Positions 52,152-61,911 of a DNA stretch of 64,000 bases are shown here, in pieces; position 1 is the first letter of the stretch, and each line of letters starts with the position of its first letter. The translations under genes and the position numbers were made by a program. The notes below the pieces were generated by a model. The model had not been told where the DNA came from and did not search any database. It saw only the letters and a program-made list of their open reading frames with translations. The stretch covers positions 124,001-188,000 of the forward strand of contig NZ_VTOM01000003.1 in NCBI RefSeq assembly GCF_009765365.1, given 5' to 3'. The stretch comes from Antarcticirhabdus aurantiaca (lineage in GTDB: Bacteria; Pseudomonadota; Alphaproteobacteria; Rhizobiales; Rhizobiaceae).

Positions 52152-52176
52152 AAGGCCGGGCGTCGAGCCCGGCCTT
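52152..52176 (-). terminator. Strong terminator after the flavin reductase gene
   Basis: AAGGCCGGGC and GCCCGGCCTT form a perfect 10-bp stem with a 5-base loop; on the minus strand TTTTGCGTTTT follows. It ends the reductase transcript before the oxidoreductase gene. Confidence 0.8.
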
Positions 52177-52200
52177 CTTGTTCGATCCGATCGAGACGCC

Positions 52201-53307
52201 TCAGGCGGCCTCGGCCTGGCGCTTCTCCTCGTCCGTCAGCGCGGGATAGTCGATGTAGCCCTTCTCGTCGCCGCCGTAGAAGGTCGCCTTGTCGCCCTCC
52301 GCCAGCGGCGCGCCGATGCGAAGGCGGGTGACGAGGTCGGGATTGGCGATGAAGGGCCGGCCGAAGCAGACGAGGTCGGCCTCGCCGGCTTCCAGCTCCT
52401 TCTCCGCCAGTTCCCGCGTCAGACCGTTGTTCGACATGTAGACGCCGCCGAAGGCCTGGCGGAGCTTGGCGTAATCGAAGGGCAGGTCGCGCGAGCCGCC
52501 GGTCTGGCCCTCCACGACGTGGAGATACATGAGCTTGCGCTTGCCGAGCTCCTCCACGAAGCGGTCGAAGACCAGCTGCGGGTACGAGTCCGTCAGGTCG
52601 TTGGCCGGCGTCACCGGCGAGATGCGGATGCCGACGTGCTGCGCGTCCCAGGCCGCGATCACCGCGTCGACCACCTCCAGCGGGAAGCGGATGCGGTTCT
52701 CGATCGAGCCTCCGTAGTCGTCGGTGCGCTTGTTGGCGCCGTCGCGCAGGAACTGGTCGAGGAGGTAGCCGTTCGCGGCGTGCACCTCGACGCCGTCGAA
52801 GCCGGCGGCCTTGGCGTTCTTCGTCGCCTTCACGTAGTCGGCGACGACGCGCGGCAGCTCGTCGCGCTCCAGCGCTCGCGGCTCCTCGTGCGGCTTGAAG
52901 CCCTCTTCGGTGAAGGCCTGGCCCTTCGGCGTCACCGCGGACGGCGCGACGGGCTTGGCGCCGTTCTCCTGAAGGTCGGGATGCGAGATGCGGCCGACGT
53001 GCCAGAGCTGCAGCACGATCTTGCCGCCCTTGGCATGGACGGCATCCGTCACCTTGCGCCAGGCCGCGACCTGCTCCTCGGTGTAGATGCCGGGCGTCCA
53101 GGCATAGCCGCGGCCCTCGACCGTGATATTGGTCGCCTCGGTGACGATCAGCCCGGCCTCGGCACGCTGCGCGTAGTAGGTGACGTGCATGTCCTTGACG
53201 ACGCCGTCGCTCGTCGCGCGCGAGCGGGTCAGCGGCGCCATGACGATGCGGTTGGCGAGGCGGATCGGGCCGAGGTCGAAGGGTTCGAAGAGTTTGGAAT
53301 GGGTCAC
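52201..53307 (-). CDS. Old-yellow-enzyme family alkene reductase
   Basis: Encodes 368 residues from a GTG start. The FMN-binding barrel is seen in FDLGPIRLANRIVMAPLTRS, in GGKIVLQLWHVGRISHPDLQ with the conserved HVGR, in FDGVEVHAANGYLLDQFLRD (HAANGYL, active-site His/Asn), and in DLVCFGRPFIANPDLVTRLR. Such NADPH-dependent enzymes reduce activated C=C bonds or nitro esters. It is divergent from rlmJ, 140 bp away, and followed by a strong terminator. Confidence 0.92.
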   Translation of the reverse strand: MTHSKLFEPFDLGPIRLANRIVMAPLTRSRATSDGVVKDMHVTYYAQRAEAGLIVTEATNITVEGRGYAWTPGIYTEEQVAAWRKVTDAVHAKGGKIVLQLWHVGRISHPDLQENGAKPVAPSAVTPKGQAFTEEGFKPHEEPRALERDELPRVVADYVKATKNAKAAGFDGVEVHAANGYLLDQFLRDGANKRTDDYGGSIENRIRFPLEVVDAVIAAWDAQHVGIRISPVTPANDLTDSYPQLVFDRFVEELGKRKLMYLHVVEGQTGGSRDLPFDYAKLRQAFGGVYMSNNGLTRELAEKELEAGEADLVCFGRPFIANPDLVTRLRIGAPLAEGDKATFYGGDEKGYIDYPALTDEEKRQAEAA

Positions 53308-53447
53308 TCGAACAAGTCCTCTGGGAAGGCCGGCCGGCTTCGCGGCGCAGCAAATTCATGTGCGGCCTGCGAGATGGGCTGCGGGCGGGCGGTCGTAAAG
53401 GCGATGAACGCAGTGTTTTCGATGCCGACACCGCGACGGACCGTTCG

Positions 53448-54296
53448 ATGAACTATCGCCACGCCTTCCACGCGGGAAACTTCGCCGACGTCGTCAAGCA
53501 CGCGCTGGTGTGCCTCATCGTCGACTACCTCAAGCGCAAGGAGAAGCCGTTCCGCGTCCTCGACAGCCATGCCGGCCGCGGCTTCTACGACCTCGCCTCC
53601 GACGAGGCGCGGCGCACCGGCGAGTACCGCGAGGGCATCGCGCGCTTCCTCGCCGCGCCCGAATCGGCCGACCCGGTCTTCGCGCCCTATCGCGAGGCGC
53701 TGGGGCCGGAAGCGCTCGCCGACCCCCCTCTCGCCTATCCCGGCTCGCCGCTTCTCGTCCGGCGCCTCCTGCGCCGCCAGGACCGCCTTTCGGCCTACGA
53801 GCTGCATCCCGTTGACGCGGAAAGCCTCGCCGCCCTCTTCGCCGGCGACGTCCAGGTGAAGGCGATCGAGCTCGACGGCTGGCTGGCGCTCGGCGCCCAC
53901 CTGCCGCCGAAGGAGAAGCGCGGCCTCGTTCTCGTCGACCCGCCCTTCGAGAAGCCGGGCGAGTTCGACCGCATCGCCGCCCATCTCGCCAAGGCGCAGG
54001 CGCGCTGGGCGGGCGGCATCTACGCCCTGTGGTATCCGATCAAGCGCCTGGCCGAGCGCGACGCCTTTCTCGCCGCGCTCGCCGGAAGCGGCGTTCCCGA
54101 CATCGTGGCGGCCGAGTTCCTGCGCGAGGCGCCCGGCCCGGACGAGCGCTTCGTCGGCACCGGCCTCGCCGTGGTGAACCCGCCCTTCACCTTCGAAGCG
54201 GACGCGACGCGCGCCTTGCGCCTGTTTGAAGGGATTTTCGGCAACACCGGACGCGCAACGAGCAGGATCGAGCGCGTTTCGCCCGAGCGCGGCTGA
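53448..54296 (+). CDS. rlmJ: 23S rRNA (adenine-N6)-methyltransferase RlmJ
   Basis: Encodes 282 residues. The N-terminal MNYRHAFHAGNFADVVKHAL is the family hallmark; the SAM site is FRVLDSHAGRGFYDL and the catalytic motif DPPFE occurs in LVLVDPPFEKPGEFDRIAAH. It methylates A2030 of 23S rRNA in E. coli. Length equals the E. coli enzyme (280). Confidence 0.93.
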   Translation: MNYRHAFHAGNFADVVKHALVCLIVDYLKRKEKPFRVLDSHAGRGFYDLASDEARRTGEYREGIARFLAAPESADPVFAPYREALGPEALADPPLAYPGSPLLVRRLLRRQDRLSAYELHPVDAESLAALFAGDVQVKAIELDGWLALGAHLPPKEKRGLVLVDPPFEKPGEFDRIAAHLAKAQARWAGGIYALWYPIKRLAERDAFLAALAGSGVPDIVAAEFLREAPGPDERFVGTGLAVVNPPFTFEADATRALRLFEGIFGNTGRATSRIERVSPERG

Positions 54297-54388
54297 TGCA
54301 AAGCCGGGTGATCCGAACTATCCTGTCCGCAAATCGCGGGCGCGCGTTCCGCCAGCCCGCCGCCGATGGCTTTCGAAGGACCCGCTCC

Positions 54389-54919
54389 ATGCGCCGCCCG
54401 ATCCAGACCCTGCTCGCGAGCGCCCTCGCCGCCGTCTCGGCCTTCGTCGCGCTCGCGCCGGCCCAGGCGGCGGATCCGATCGCGCGTCGCGAGCAGCTTC
54501 GCGTGACGCAGAACCTGCCCTTCTGCGACGATGCCCGCGTGCTCGCCCAGATCGAGGATCAGTTCGAATACGGCGCGCCCAACATGCTGCGCACGCCGCT
54601 CTCGATCCTCGAGTTCAGCGACATGCGCGAGCGCGGCTACCTGCCCCGCATCGACGAGGCCCGGCCCTTCGAGCGGCGCTGGTGCCACGCCCAGGCGCTG
54701 ATCTCGGACGGTCATCGCCGCCCGGTCTATTACATCATCGAATTCCCGATGGGGCTCGCCGCGATCGGCGGCTATGTCGGCCTCCTGTCGCAGACGACGC
54801 TCGGCTTCCGGGCAGAGGGCTGCGTCGTCGGCCTGGATCGCTGGCGGATCTACGGCGCCGAGTGCCAGTCGCTGCGCCGCATCGAGGATTCGGACAGCCG
54901 CCGGTTCCTGCCGCACTGA
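54389..54919 (+). CDS. Small exported protein of unknown function
   Basis: Encodes 176 residues. A signal peptide (IQTLLASALAAVSAFVALAP, cleavage likely after AQA) is followed by a compact domain with four Cys (FCDDA, RWCHA, EGCVV, AECQS), which could form two disulfides. I do not recognise the family. The frame is open back to 54296, next to the rlmJ stop, but the start at 54389 gives the signal peptide. Confidence 0.65.
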   Translation: MRRPIQTLLASALAAVSAFVALAPAQAADPIARREQLRVTQNLPFCDDARVLAQIEDQFEYGAPNMLRTPLSILEFSDMRERGYLPRIDEARPFERRWCHAQALISDGHRRPVYYIIEFPMGLAAIGGYVGLLSQTTLGFRAEGCVVGLDRWRIYGAECQSLRRIEDSDSRRFLPH

Positions 54920-54990
54920 ACCTCCGCTCGCTTCGCGCGGGCGGCCGGATCGGCTAAGCCTCGGCTCCGGACCCGAATCGGAGCCTCCTC

Positions 54991-55587
54991 ATGCGTCTTC
55001 TCTACTCGCCCGCTTCCCCCTTCGCGGCCAAGGTGCGCATGGCCGCGCACCACGTCGGCATCCCGCTGGACACGACGATCGTCGACACCACGGCCGATCC
55101 CGCCGAGCTTCTCGCGGTCAACCCGCTCGGCAAGATCCCGACGCTGATCCTGGACAGCGGCGAGTCGATCTACGACAGCCGCGTCATCGTCGAGTACTTC
55201 GACCGCTTGAGCGGCAACCTCCTGATTCCCCAAACCGACGCGGAGTGGCTGAAGGCCCGCCGCATCGAGGCGACCGCCGACGGCGTCACCGACGGCGCCA
55301 TCCTCACGGTGTACGAGAACCGCTTCCGCCCGGAGGACAAGCGGCACCAGCCGTGGGTCGACCGGCAGTGGGCCAAGGCGACGCGCGGCCTCGCCGTGCT
55401 CGAGCGCGAGGTTCCGACGCTCGCCCCCGAGCCCAACATCGCCCATTTCGCCGTCGCCGGCCTTCTCGGCTGGATGAGCCTGCGCTTCGCCGGCCGCTGG
55501 GAGTCGGATCACCCGGCGCTGACGACCTGGATCGGCGCGTTCGCGCAGACCTTCCCGGCCTATGCGGATCTGAAGAGCGCGGGCTGA
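54991..55587 (+). CDS. Glutathione S-transferase family protein
   Basis: Encodes 198 residues. The N-terminal thioredoxin-like domain reads MRLLYSPASPFAAKVRMAAH, with NPLGKIPTLILDSGESIYDS as glutathione-binding part (Pro and ES). The helical C-terminal domain follows (AIRG-type region AHFAVAGLLGWMSLRFAGRW). Substrate unknown. GGAGC precedes the ATG. Confidence 0.88.
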   Translation: MRLLYSPASPFAAKVRMAAHHVGIPLDTTIVDTTADPAELLAVNPLGKIPTLILDSGESIYDSRVIVEYFDRLSGNLLIPQTDAEWLKARRIEATADGVTDGAILTVYENRFRPEDKRHQPWVDRQWAKATRGLAVLEREVPTLAPEPNIAHFAVAGLLGWMSLRFAGRWESDHPALTTWIGAFAQTFPAYADLKSAG

Positions 55588-55623
55588 CGTCCGCTCACAC
55601 GAGAACCGACGCAGACGCTGCTC

Positions 55624-55647
55624 CCTTCTCCCGCTGGCGGGAGAAGG
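55624..55647. repeat. REP-like palindromic element, copy 1
   Basis: CCTTCTCCCGC and GCGGGAGAAGG pair perfectly across two bases. It resembles the short intergenic palindromes common in Rhizobiales and lies 37 bp after the GST gene. Confidence 0.6.
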
Positions 55648-55756
55648 TGCCGGCAGGCGGATGAGGGTGGTTCATCGCGGACGCGACGTTGATTTGTCAT
55701 CGGCCGCTCATGCTGCCGACACCCGCACCCGCACCCGGTCGGCTTCGCCGCTCACC

Positions 55757-55776
55757 CTCTCCCGCAAGCGGGCGAG
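55757..55776. repeat. REP-like palindromic element, copy 2
   Basis: CTCTCCCGC and GCGGGCGAG pair with one mismatch. It shares the CTCCCGC core with the copy 110 bp away; the two flank a short spacer between convergent genes (225 bases in all) and may act as terminators. Confidence 0.5.
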
Positions 55777-55812
55777 CGTTCGGCGCCCCCCCTCAGGGTC
55801 GGTCGTTCCGCC

Positions 55813-56475
55813 TCAGAACTTCAGCGCCACGCCCGCCCGCACCGAGTGCTCGTCGAAGCCGGACGAGATGCTCGTGTTGCCGAGATCGAAGGTCTGGTCG
55901 CCGAAGTTGGAGTAGCGGTACTCGATGCGCGAGGTGATGTTGTCGGTGATCTGCCCCTCGACGCCCGCGCCGACCGTCGCGCCGACGGCGGTCTGGGTGT
56001 CGGACGCGCCGCCGAGCGTGAGTTCCTGCTCGGACACGGCGAGACCGCCCGTGGCGAAGACGAGGAACGGATCCATCGCCACGCCCACGCGTCCGCGCAG
56101 CGAGCCGAAGATGTTGTTGTCGCCCTCGATCGGCAGGCCGAGCGCCGCGTTGTCGCCGCTGGCGTCGAAGCCGCCGCCGCCCACGTCCGCCTCGATGCCG
56201 TAGACGAAGTTGCCGTTCTGGACGTTCACGCCGCCGTAGACGCCGCCGACGAAGCCGTCCCCCTTGAAGTCCGCGCCGCCGCTCTGGTCGAACCGCGTGG
56301 AATTGTAGCCGACGAAGGCGCCGGCATAGGGGCCGGACCAGATATAGACCGGGCTCGCGCCGGTCGCCGTCGCATCCATCGGCGCCGCCGGCTCGACGAG
56401 ATCGGCGGCGAGCGCCGGCGCCACCGTTCCGGCGGACAGGACCGCGAGAATGGGCAGAACCTTCAAGACACGCAT
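55813..56475 (-). CDS. Outer-membrane beta-barrel porin-like protein (Omp25/31 type)
   Basis: Encodes 220 residues. Signal peptide MRVLKVLPILAVLSAGTVAP ends near ALAA. The rest alternates beta strands with Gly/Asp-rich loops: YIWSGPYAGAFVGYNSTRF, VYGIEADVGGGGF, LRGRVGVAMDPFLVFATGGL, and the final strand SVRAGVALKF with a terminal Phe, the outer-membrane insertion signal. This is the OmpA-like barrel group common in Rhizobiales and Brucella. GGAG lies nine bases before the ATG. Confidence 0.88.
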   Translation of the reverse strand: MRVLKVLPILAVLSAGTVAPALAADLVEPAAPMDATATGASPVYIWSGPYAGAFVGYNSTRFDQSGGADFKGDGFVGGVYGGVNVQNGNFVYGIEADVGGGGFDASGDNAALGLPIEGDNNIFGSLRGRVGVAMDPFLVFATGGLAVSEQELTLGGASDTQTAVGATVGAGVEGQITDNITSRIEYRYSNFGDQTFDLGNTSISSGFDEHSVRAGVALKF

Positions 56476-56786
56476 CCGATGCACTCCATCACCTTTCGAC
56501 CGCATCCTACACCTGTCTTCACGCGAATGCTTCAGGGCCGATACATTCGTGAGATGGTGTGATCGCCCGTCGCACAACAGGTTGAGGCTTCATCGGGTCG
56601 CAACCCCTAACGGATTCTGAAGACGCGTTGCACGCCCGCCACAGTCGGCGCGCGACCCCGTCCGGCAACGGCCGCCGCCGCGACGCGAAGGCCCGGTGCA
56701 AAGCGGCGGCGAAGAATCCTATATGGGAATCAACGGACAGGCCGGCCCGTGGCGGAGCCGGACGCAAGCATTCGAGGACGTGCCGC

Positions 56787-58955
56787 ATGGGCCGGTCGAG
56801 GCCGCAGCGATTCTCCAGGCATAGCGGACGGGCGCTCGCCGCCCGCCCGGCCGGCGAAGACGACATTCCGGAGATCGAGGCTCCCCAGCCGGACATCGAT
56901 CCGAGCTTCGACGACGAGGCCGAGGACGCCGACGACGCGGTCGCCGCCGGCGAGCCGGACGAGGCCGCCGCGCGCCTCGCCGCCATCGACTGGTCGGACG
57001 GAGGCGCAGGCGCCGAGGCGAGCAGCCTGACCGGCGCCGAGCTGATCGCGGCCTACGTGAAGAAGCTGCCCTTCCAGCCGGGCGTCTACCGCATGTTCGA
57101 TCAGGCCGGCGAGGTGCTCTACGTCGGCAAGGCGAAGTCGCTGAAGAAGCGCGTCGCCAGCTACACCCGCACGACCGGCCACACCAACCGCATCGCGCGG
57201 ATGATCCGCGAAACGCGGCACATGGAGTTCGTGACGACGCGCACCGAGACCGAGGCGCTTCTTCTCGAAGCCAACCTCATCAAGCGCCTGCGCCCCCGCT
57301 TCAACGTTCTGATGCGGGACGACAAGTCCTTCCCCTACATCCTGATCTCGGACGAGCACGAGGCGCCGGCGATCCTGAAGCACCGCGGCGCCCGCTCGCG
57401 CAAGGGCTCCTTCTTCGGCCCCTTCGCCTCGGCCGGCGCGGTGACGCGCACGATCAACGCGCTCCAGCGCGCCTTCCTGATCCGCACCTGCACCGACGCG
57501 GTCTATTCCACGCGCACGCGCCCCTGCCTCCTCTACCAGATCAAGCGCTGCTCGGGTCCCTGCACGCGCGAGGTCTCGCTCGACGACTACCGGACCCTCA
57601 CGGAGGAAGCGAAGAGCTTCCTGTCCGGCCGCTCGACACAGGTGAAGCAGGGCATCGCCGAGGCCATGCAGGCGGCGTCCGAGGAGCTCGATTTCGAGCG
57701 CGCCGCCGTCTACCGCGACCGCCTTTCGGCGCTGGCCCACATCCAGAGCCACCAGGGCATCAACCCGCAAGGCATCGAGGAGGCCGACGTCTTCGCCATC
57801 CACGGCCAGGGCGACGCCATCTGCATCCAGGTCTTCTTCTTCCGCACCGGCCAGAACTGGGGCAACCGCGCCTACTTCCCCAAGGCCGACGTGTCGCTGG
57901 CGCTGGGCGACGTCCTCGGCGCCTTCGTCGCGCAGTTCTACGACGACAAGCCCGTGCCGCGCCTCGTCCTCCTCAGCCACGAGATCGAGGACCGCCCGCT
58001 CCTCGCCGAGGCGCTGGCGACGCGCGCCGGTCGCCGCGTCGAGATCTCCGTCCCCGCCCGCGGCGCCAAGAAGGACCTCGTCGACCACGCCGCCGGCAAC
58101 GCCCGCGAGGCGCTCGGCCGCCGCCTCGCCGAGACCTCGACGCAGGGCAAGCTGCTCGAAGGCCTGAAAGAGACCTTCGGCCTGCCCCGCGCGCCCCGCC
58201 GCATCGAGATCTACGACAACTCCCACATCATGGGCACCAACGCCGTCGGCGCCATGGTGGTGGCGGGGCCGGAGGGCTTCGCCAAGAGTCAGTACCGCAA
58301 GTTCAACATCCGCGGCACCGACATCACGCCGGGCGACGACTTCGGCATGATGAAGGAGGTCATGCGCCGCCGCTTCTCGCGCCTCCTGAAGGAGCACGGC
58401 GACGCGATCGACGCCCCGGCCGAGGCCGCGGCACCCGAGGTCGACGCCGCCGCCGAGATCGAGGCGGAGACCGACGTCGCGCTCGCCGACGAGGCCATGC
58501 CGGCCTGGCCCGACCTCGTCCTCATCGACGGCGGCAAGGGCCAGATCTCGGCCGTGCGCGCGATCCTCGACGAGCTCGGCCTCGCCGAGAAGGTCATCAC
58601 GATCGGCGTCGCCAAGGGCGTCGACCGCGACGCCGGCCGCGAGCGCTTCGTCGTGCCGGGCCGCGAGCCCTTCTCGCTGCCGCCGCGCGACCCCGTTCTC
58701 TACTTCATCCAGCGGATGCGCGACGAGGCGCACCGATTCGCCATCGGCTCGCACCGCGCCCGGCGCAAGAAGGAGATGGTCGCCAATCCGCTCGACGAGA
58801 TCGGCGGCATCGGCCCCGCTCGCAAGCGTGCCCTCCTCCACCACTTCGGCACCGCCAAGGCCGTCGCCCGAGCCGGCCTCGCCGATCTCAAATCCGTCGA
58901 GGGCATCTCGGAAGCCATGGCGAAGTCGATCTACGACCACTTCCGCGAGGGGTGA
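56787..58955 (+). CDS. uvrC: Excinuclease ABC subunit C
   Basis: Encodes 722 residues, longer than E. coli UvrC (610) because of an acidic N-terminal extension of about 85 residues and an Ala/Glu-rich insert near residue 535-570. The GIY-YIG nuclease is at [20 protein letters not shown] and [10 protein letters not shown]. The UVR motif region is [20 protein letters not shown]. The RNase H-like nuclease half includes [20 protein letters not shown] and [20 protein letters not shown], and the end has helix-hairpin-helix repeats. It makes both incisions in nucleotide excision repair. Confidence 0.96.
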   Translation: MGRSRPQRFSRHSGRALAARPAGEDDIPEIEAPQPDIDPSFDDEAEDADDAVAAGEPDEAAARLAAIDWSDGGAGAEASSLTGAELIAAYVKKLPFQPGVYRMFDQAGEVLYVGKAKSLKKRVASYTRTTGHTNRIARMIRETRHMEFVTTRTETEALLLEANLIKRLRPRFNVLMRDDKSFPYILISDEHEAPAILKHRGARSRKGSFFGPFASAGAVTRTINALQRAFLIRTCTDAVYSTRTRPCLLYQIKRCSGPCTREVSLDDYRTLTEEAKSFLSGRSTQVKQGIAEAMQAASEELDFERAAVYRDRLSALAHIQSHQGINPQGIEEADVFAIHGQGDAICIQVFFFRTGQNWGNRAYFPKADVSLALGDVLGAFVAQFYDDKPVPRLVLLSHEIEDRPLLAEALATRAGRRVEISVPARGAKKDLVDHAAGNAREALGRRLAETSTQGKLLEGLKETFGLPRAPRRIEIYDNSHIMGTNAVGAMVVAGPEGFAKSQYRKFNIRGTDITPGDDFGMMKEVMRRRFSRLLKEHGDAIDAPAEAAAPEVDAAAEIEAETDVALADEAMPAWPDLVLIDGGKGQISAVRAILDELGLAEKVITIGVAKGVDRDAGRERFVVPGREPFSLPPRDPVLYFIQRMRDEAHRFAIGSHRARRKKEMVANPLDEIGGIGPARKRALLHHFGTAKAVARAGLADLKSVEGISEAMAKSIYDHFREG

Positions 58956-58977
58956 CGGGCGTGCGCCCGGTTTCCGA

Positions 58978-59379
58978 TCAGGCGAATCGCGCCCTCGCGA
59001 AGTCCCGGGGCGCGAAAAGGTGCACCGCAGCGACGACGACCGCGGCCAGCATGCCGAGGGTGGGAACCAGAAGCATCAGCATCCCGGTGACGGCCAGGAT
59101 CACCAACAGGAACCAGATGGGGAAGCCGATGCTGCGCGCCCGCTTCACCTGCAGGGCGAGGCTGGGCCAGAGCGTGACGGCGGCCACGGTCAGGTCGGCC
59201 TTGGCCATAGCGAGGCTCAGCTCGTAGCCGATCCAGTGCGTGCGATCGCCCAGATACGCATCCCTGATAATCGGCTCCAGGATCGCGGACACGAGCAGGC
59301 ACAAGATGCTGCCCAGCAAATAGGGCATGCGGTCGATCCTGCCGCGGAACGAAAACAGGCACCACCAGACGTCGTTCAT
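58978..59379 (-). CDS. DUF805-like membrane protein
   Basis: Encodes 133 residues with about four membrane segments: LLGSILCLLVSAILEPI, then LTVAAVTLWPSLALQ, FPIWFLLVILAVTGMLMLLV and a last helix. The opening WCLFSFRGRIDRMPYLLG and KRARSIGFPIWFLL fit the DUF805 pattern (FxGRIxRxxY and KRxxD/SxG). Function unknown. Confidence 0.7.
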   Translation of the reverse strand: MNDVWWCLFSFRGRIDRMPYLLGSILCLLVSAILEPIIRDAYLGDRTHWIGYELSLAMAKADLTVAAVTLWPSLALQVKRARSIGFPIWFLLVILAVTGMLMLLVPTLGMLAAVVVAAVHLFAPRDFARARFA

Positions 59380-59584
59380 GCAGGACCCTCCGATGGCCGC
59401 ATCCTAGCAGGCACAACGGGACGGCGAGCGCCACGATCGCGGCGATGATTAAGGAGTGCCGAAGAGGCGGGCTCCGCACTGATCCAACGACTTGTCGAGG
59501 CGGTCGCAGCGGCAGCCGGTTGACGCGAGCCCCGCCAGCGTCTTGAACAGGCGCGGCCGAGACCCCCACCGGACGACACCCTTC

Positions 59585-60211
59585 ATGGCATCGCGCGCGT
59601 ACAGCCTTCCCAACATCCTGACCTATGCGCGCATCGTCGCCGTTCCGCTCGTGGTGCTCTGCTTCTTCATCGAGGGAACGCTGCGCAGCCCGGACTATGC
59701 CCGCTGGTGGGCCTTCGGCCTGTTCGTCGCGGCCAGCGTCACCGACTGGCTCGACGGCTATCTCGCCCGCATCTGGCAGCAGACCTCGACCATCGGGCGC
59801 ATGCTCGACCCGATCGCCGACAAGCTGCTGGTGGCCGCCGCGCTCCTGCTCCTCGCGGCCGAGGGCACCATTGCCGGCTGGACGCTCTGGGCCGCCATCA
59901 TCATCCTGTGCCGCGAGATCCTCGTATCCGGCCTTCGCGAGTACCTCGCCGAGCTGAAGGTCTCCGTGCCGGTGACGCGCGTCGCCAAGTGGAAGACCTT
60001 CATCCAGATGCTGGCGATCGCCTTCCTGCTCGCCGGCCCCGCCGCCGACAACCTCGCGGCCCACTACTTCCTCGTCTCCGCCACGGCCACCGGCGCCGAG
60101 ATCCCGATCGTCTCGCAGACGGGCCTCGTGCTCCTCTGGATCGCCGCCGTGATCACGCTCTATACCGGCTACGACTATTTCCGCGCGGGCCTGCGTCACA
60201 TCGAGGACTGA
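59585..60211 (+). CDS. pgsA: CDP-diacylglycerol--glycerol-3-phosphate 3-phosphatidyltransferase
   Basis: Encodes 208 residues. The CDP-alcohol phosphotransferase motif DGx2ARx8Gx3Dx3D is complete in WLDGYLARIWQQTSTIGRML followed by DPIADK. About five to six membrane segments surround it. It makes phosphatidylglycerol phosphate. The motif and the start SLPNILTYARIVAVPLVV are typical of PgsA rather than phosphatidylcholine or phosphatidylserine synthases. moaD and moaE follow closely, an order seen in other alphaproteobacteria. Confidence 0.93.
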   Translation: MASRAYSLPNILTYARIVAVPLVVLCFFIEGTLRSPDYARWWAFGLFVAASVTDWLDGYLARIWQQTSTIGRMLDPIADKLLVAAALLLLAAEGTIAGWTLWAAIIILCREILVSGLREYLAELKVSVPVTRVAKWKTFIQMLAIAFLLAGPAADNLAAHYFLVSATATGAEIPIVSQTGLVLLWIAAVITLYTGYDYFRAGLRHIED

Positions 60212-60251
60212 CGCGTTTCCCCTCCGCGCGGAAGGCATGGAGGCCAGTCCC

Positions 60252-60503
60252 ATGAAGCTGATCTATTTCGCCTGGGTGCGCGAGCGCATCGGCCTCGCCG
60301 AGGAGGAGGTGGAGCTTCCCGCCGGCATCGAGACCGTGTCGGACCTTCTCCACTGGCTGCGCGGGCGCGGCGAGAACTACGAGTCCGCCCTTCAGGCGCA
60401 GGACATGATCCGCGTCGCGCTCGACAAGGAGCACTCCGATCATTCCGACGCGGTGGCCGGCGCCAAGGAGATCGCCCTCTTCCCGCCGATGACCGGAGGC
60501 TGA
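60252..60503 (+). CDS. moaD: Molybdopterin synthase small subunit MoaD
   Basis: Encodes 83 residues: MKLIYFAWVRERIGLAEEEV and the C-terminal ALFPPMTGG, whose last two Gly carry the thiocarboxylate used to build molybdopterin. GGAGG lies eight bases before the ATG at 60252, so the upstream ATG at 60237 was not used. moaE starts two bases after its stop. Confidence 0.93.
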   Translation: MKLIYFAWVRERIGLAEEEVELPAGIETVSDLLHWLRGRGENYESALQAQDMIRVALDKEHSDHSDAVAGAKEIALFPPMTGG

Positions 60504-60505
60504 GC

Positions 60506-60973
60506 GTGGGCGCCGAACCGCTTGTCCGCGTCCAGGCCGGGCCGATCGACCTCGCCGCCGAGATCGCCGCGCTCGAAAGCGGCGGCGCGGCCGGCGCGCT
60601 CGTCACCTTCACGGGCACTTGCCGCGACGAGGGCGGGCGCCTCGAAGCGCTCGAGCTCGAGCACTATCCCGGCATGGCCGAGTCGGAGATCGCCCGCTTC
60701 GCGGCGGAAGCCGCGCGCCGCTGGGACCTTCTCGCCGTCGCCGCGGTCCACCGCTACGGCCGCGTGGCGCCCGGCGAGACGATCGTCTTCGTCGCCTGCG
60801 CCTCGGTTCATCGCGGCGCCGCCTTCGAGGCAGCACACTTCCTCATGGACTACATGAAGACCCGCGCCCCCTTCTGGAAGCGCGAGCATCTCAAGGACGG
60901 CACGGTCGGCGGCTGGGTCGAGTCCAAGGACACCGACGACCACGCGGTCGACCGCTGGCGTCACGTCCTCTGA
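60506..60973 (+). CDS. moaE: Molybdopterin synthase large subunit MoaE
   Basis: Encodes 155 residues from a GTG start with GGAGG upstream. The family pattern is VTFTGTCRDEGGRLEALELE, VAAVHRYGRVAPGETIVFVA, and MKTRAPFWKREHLKDG with the active-site Lys residues. It converts precursor Z to molybdopterin with MoaD. Its product serves the molybdoenzyme at 50010. Confidence 0.95.
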   Translation: MGAEPLVRVQAGPIDLAAEIAALESGGAAGALVTFTGTCRDEGGRLEALELEHYPGMAESEIARFAAEAARRWDLLAVAAVHRYGRVAPGETIVFVACASVHRGAAFEAAHFLMDYMKTRAPFWKREHLKDGTVGGWVESKDTDDHAVDRWRHVL

Positions 60974-60977
60974 TCGA

Positions 60978-61244
60978 TCACTCCTGCCCGGCCAGCGACG
61001 GCAGCGACGAGTAGCGCAGCCGCCGCCCGGCCAGCATCATCGGCACGCTGGCGAAGGACAGGATCAGCGCGATTCCCGCCAGCAGCGGGATCGAGGCGTT
61101 CTCCTCCATCGCGGTGGTGAAGAACAGGAGATACACCTCGTAGAGGAAGGCCGGCGGCGCCAGCGTGAACAGGATCGCCCCCGCCCAGCCCAGCGTCCGG
61201 AAGTTCGTGGTGACGTAGACGTCGGAAGTCGGGACCTGGGCCAT
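60978..61244 (-). CDS. Small two-helix membrane protein
   Basis: Encodes 88 residues with two membrane segments (AGAILFTLAPPAFLYEVYLL and IPLLAGIALILSFASVPMML) and a basic loop at the end (RRLRYSSLP). It is convergent with moaE, 4 bp apart. Function not recognised. Confidence 0.6.
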   Translation of the reverse strand: MAQVPTSDVYVTTNFRTLGWAGAILFTLAPPAFLYEVYLLFFTTAMEENASIPLLAGIALILSFASVPMMLAGRRLRYSSLPSLAGQE

Positions 61245-61344
61245 GCCGCATTAAGCCTTTGTTAACAAACGAGAACGACCGCACTTGACGGCCGGCAGCT
61301 TGAACGAAGGCACCAGCCTCGGGTTTCAGTCACCGGAAAATAAA

Positions 61345-61376
61345 GCGGCGCGGTGGCCGGGAAGCCACCGCGCCGC
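61345..61376 (-). terminator. Strong terminator after ndk
   Basis: GCGGCGCGGTGGC pairs perfectly with GCCACCGCGCCGC across a 6-base loop. On the minus strand TTTATTTT follows. It lies 25 bp beyond the ndk stop. Confidence 0.85.
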
Positions 61377-61401
61377 GATCATGCGGACGAAAGACGCGGC
61401 C

Positions 61402-61824
<423 letters not shown>

Positions 61825-61911
61825 CGGTTCGTCCTGCCTGGATAGAGTGTGTCGGGATGCGCGGCTCTATAGCCGCGAGGGTGCGCCGCGGCAAGGCGGG
61901 CGACCCCATTG

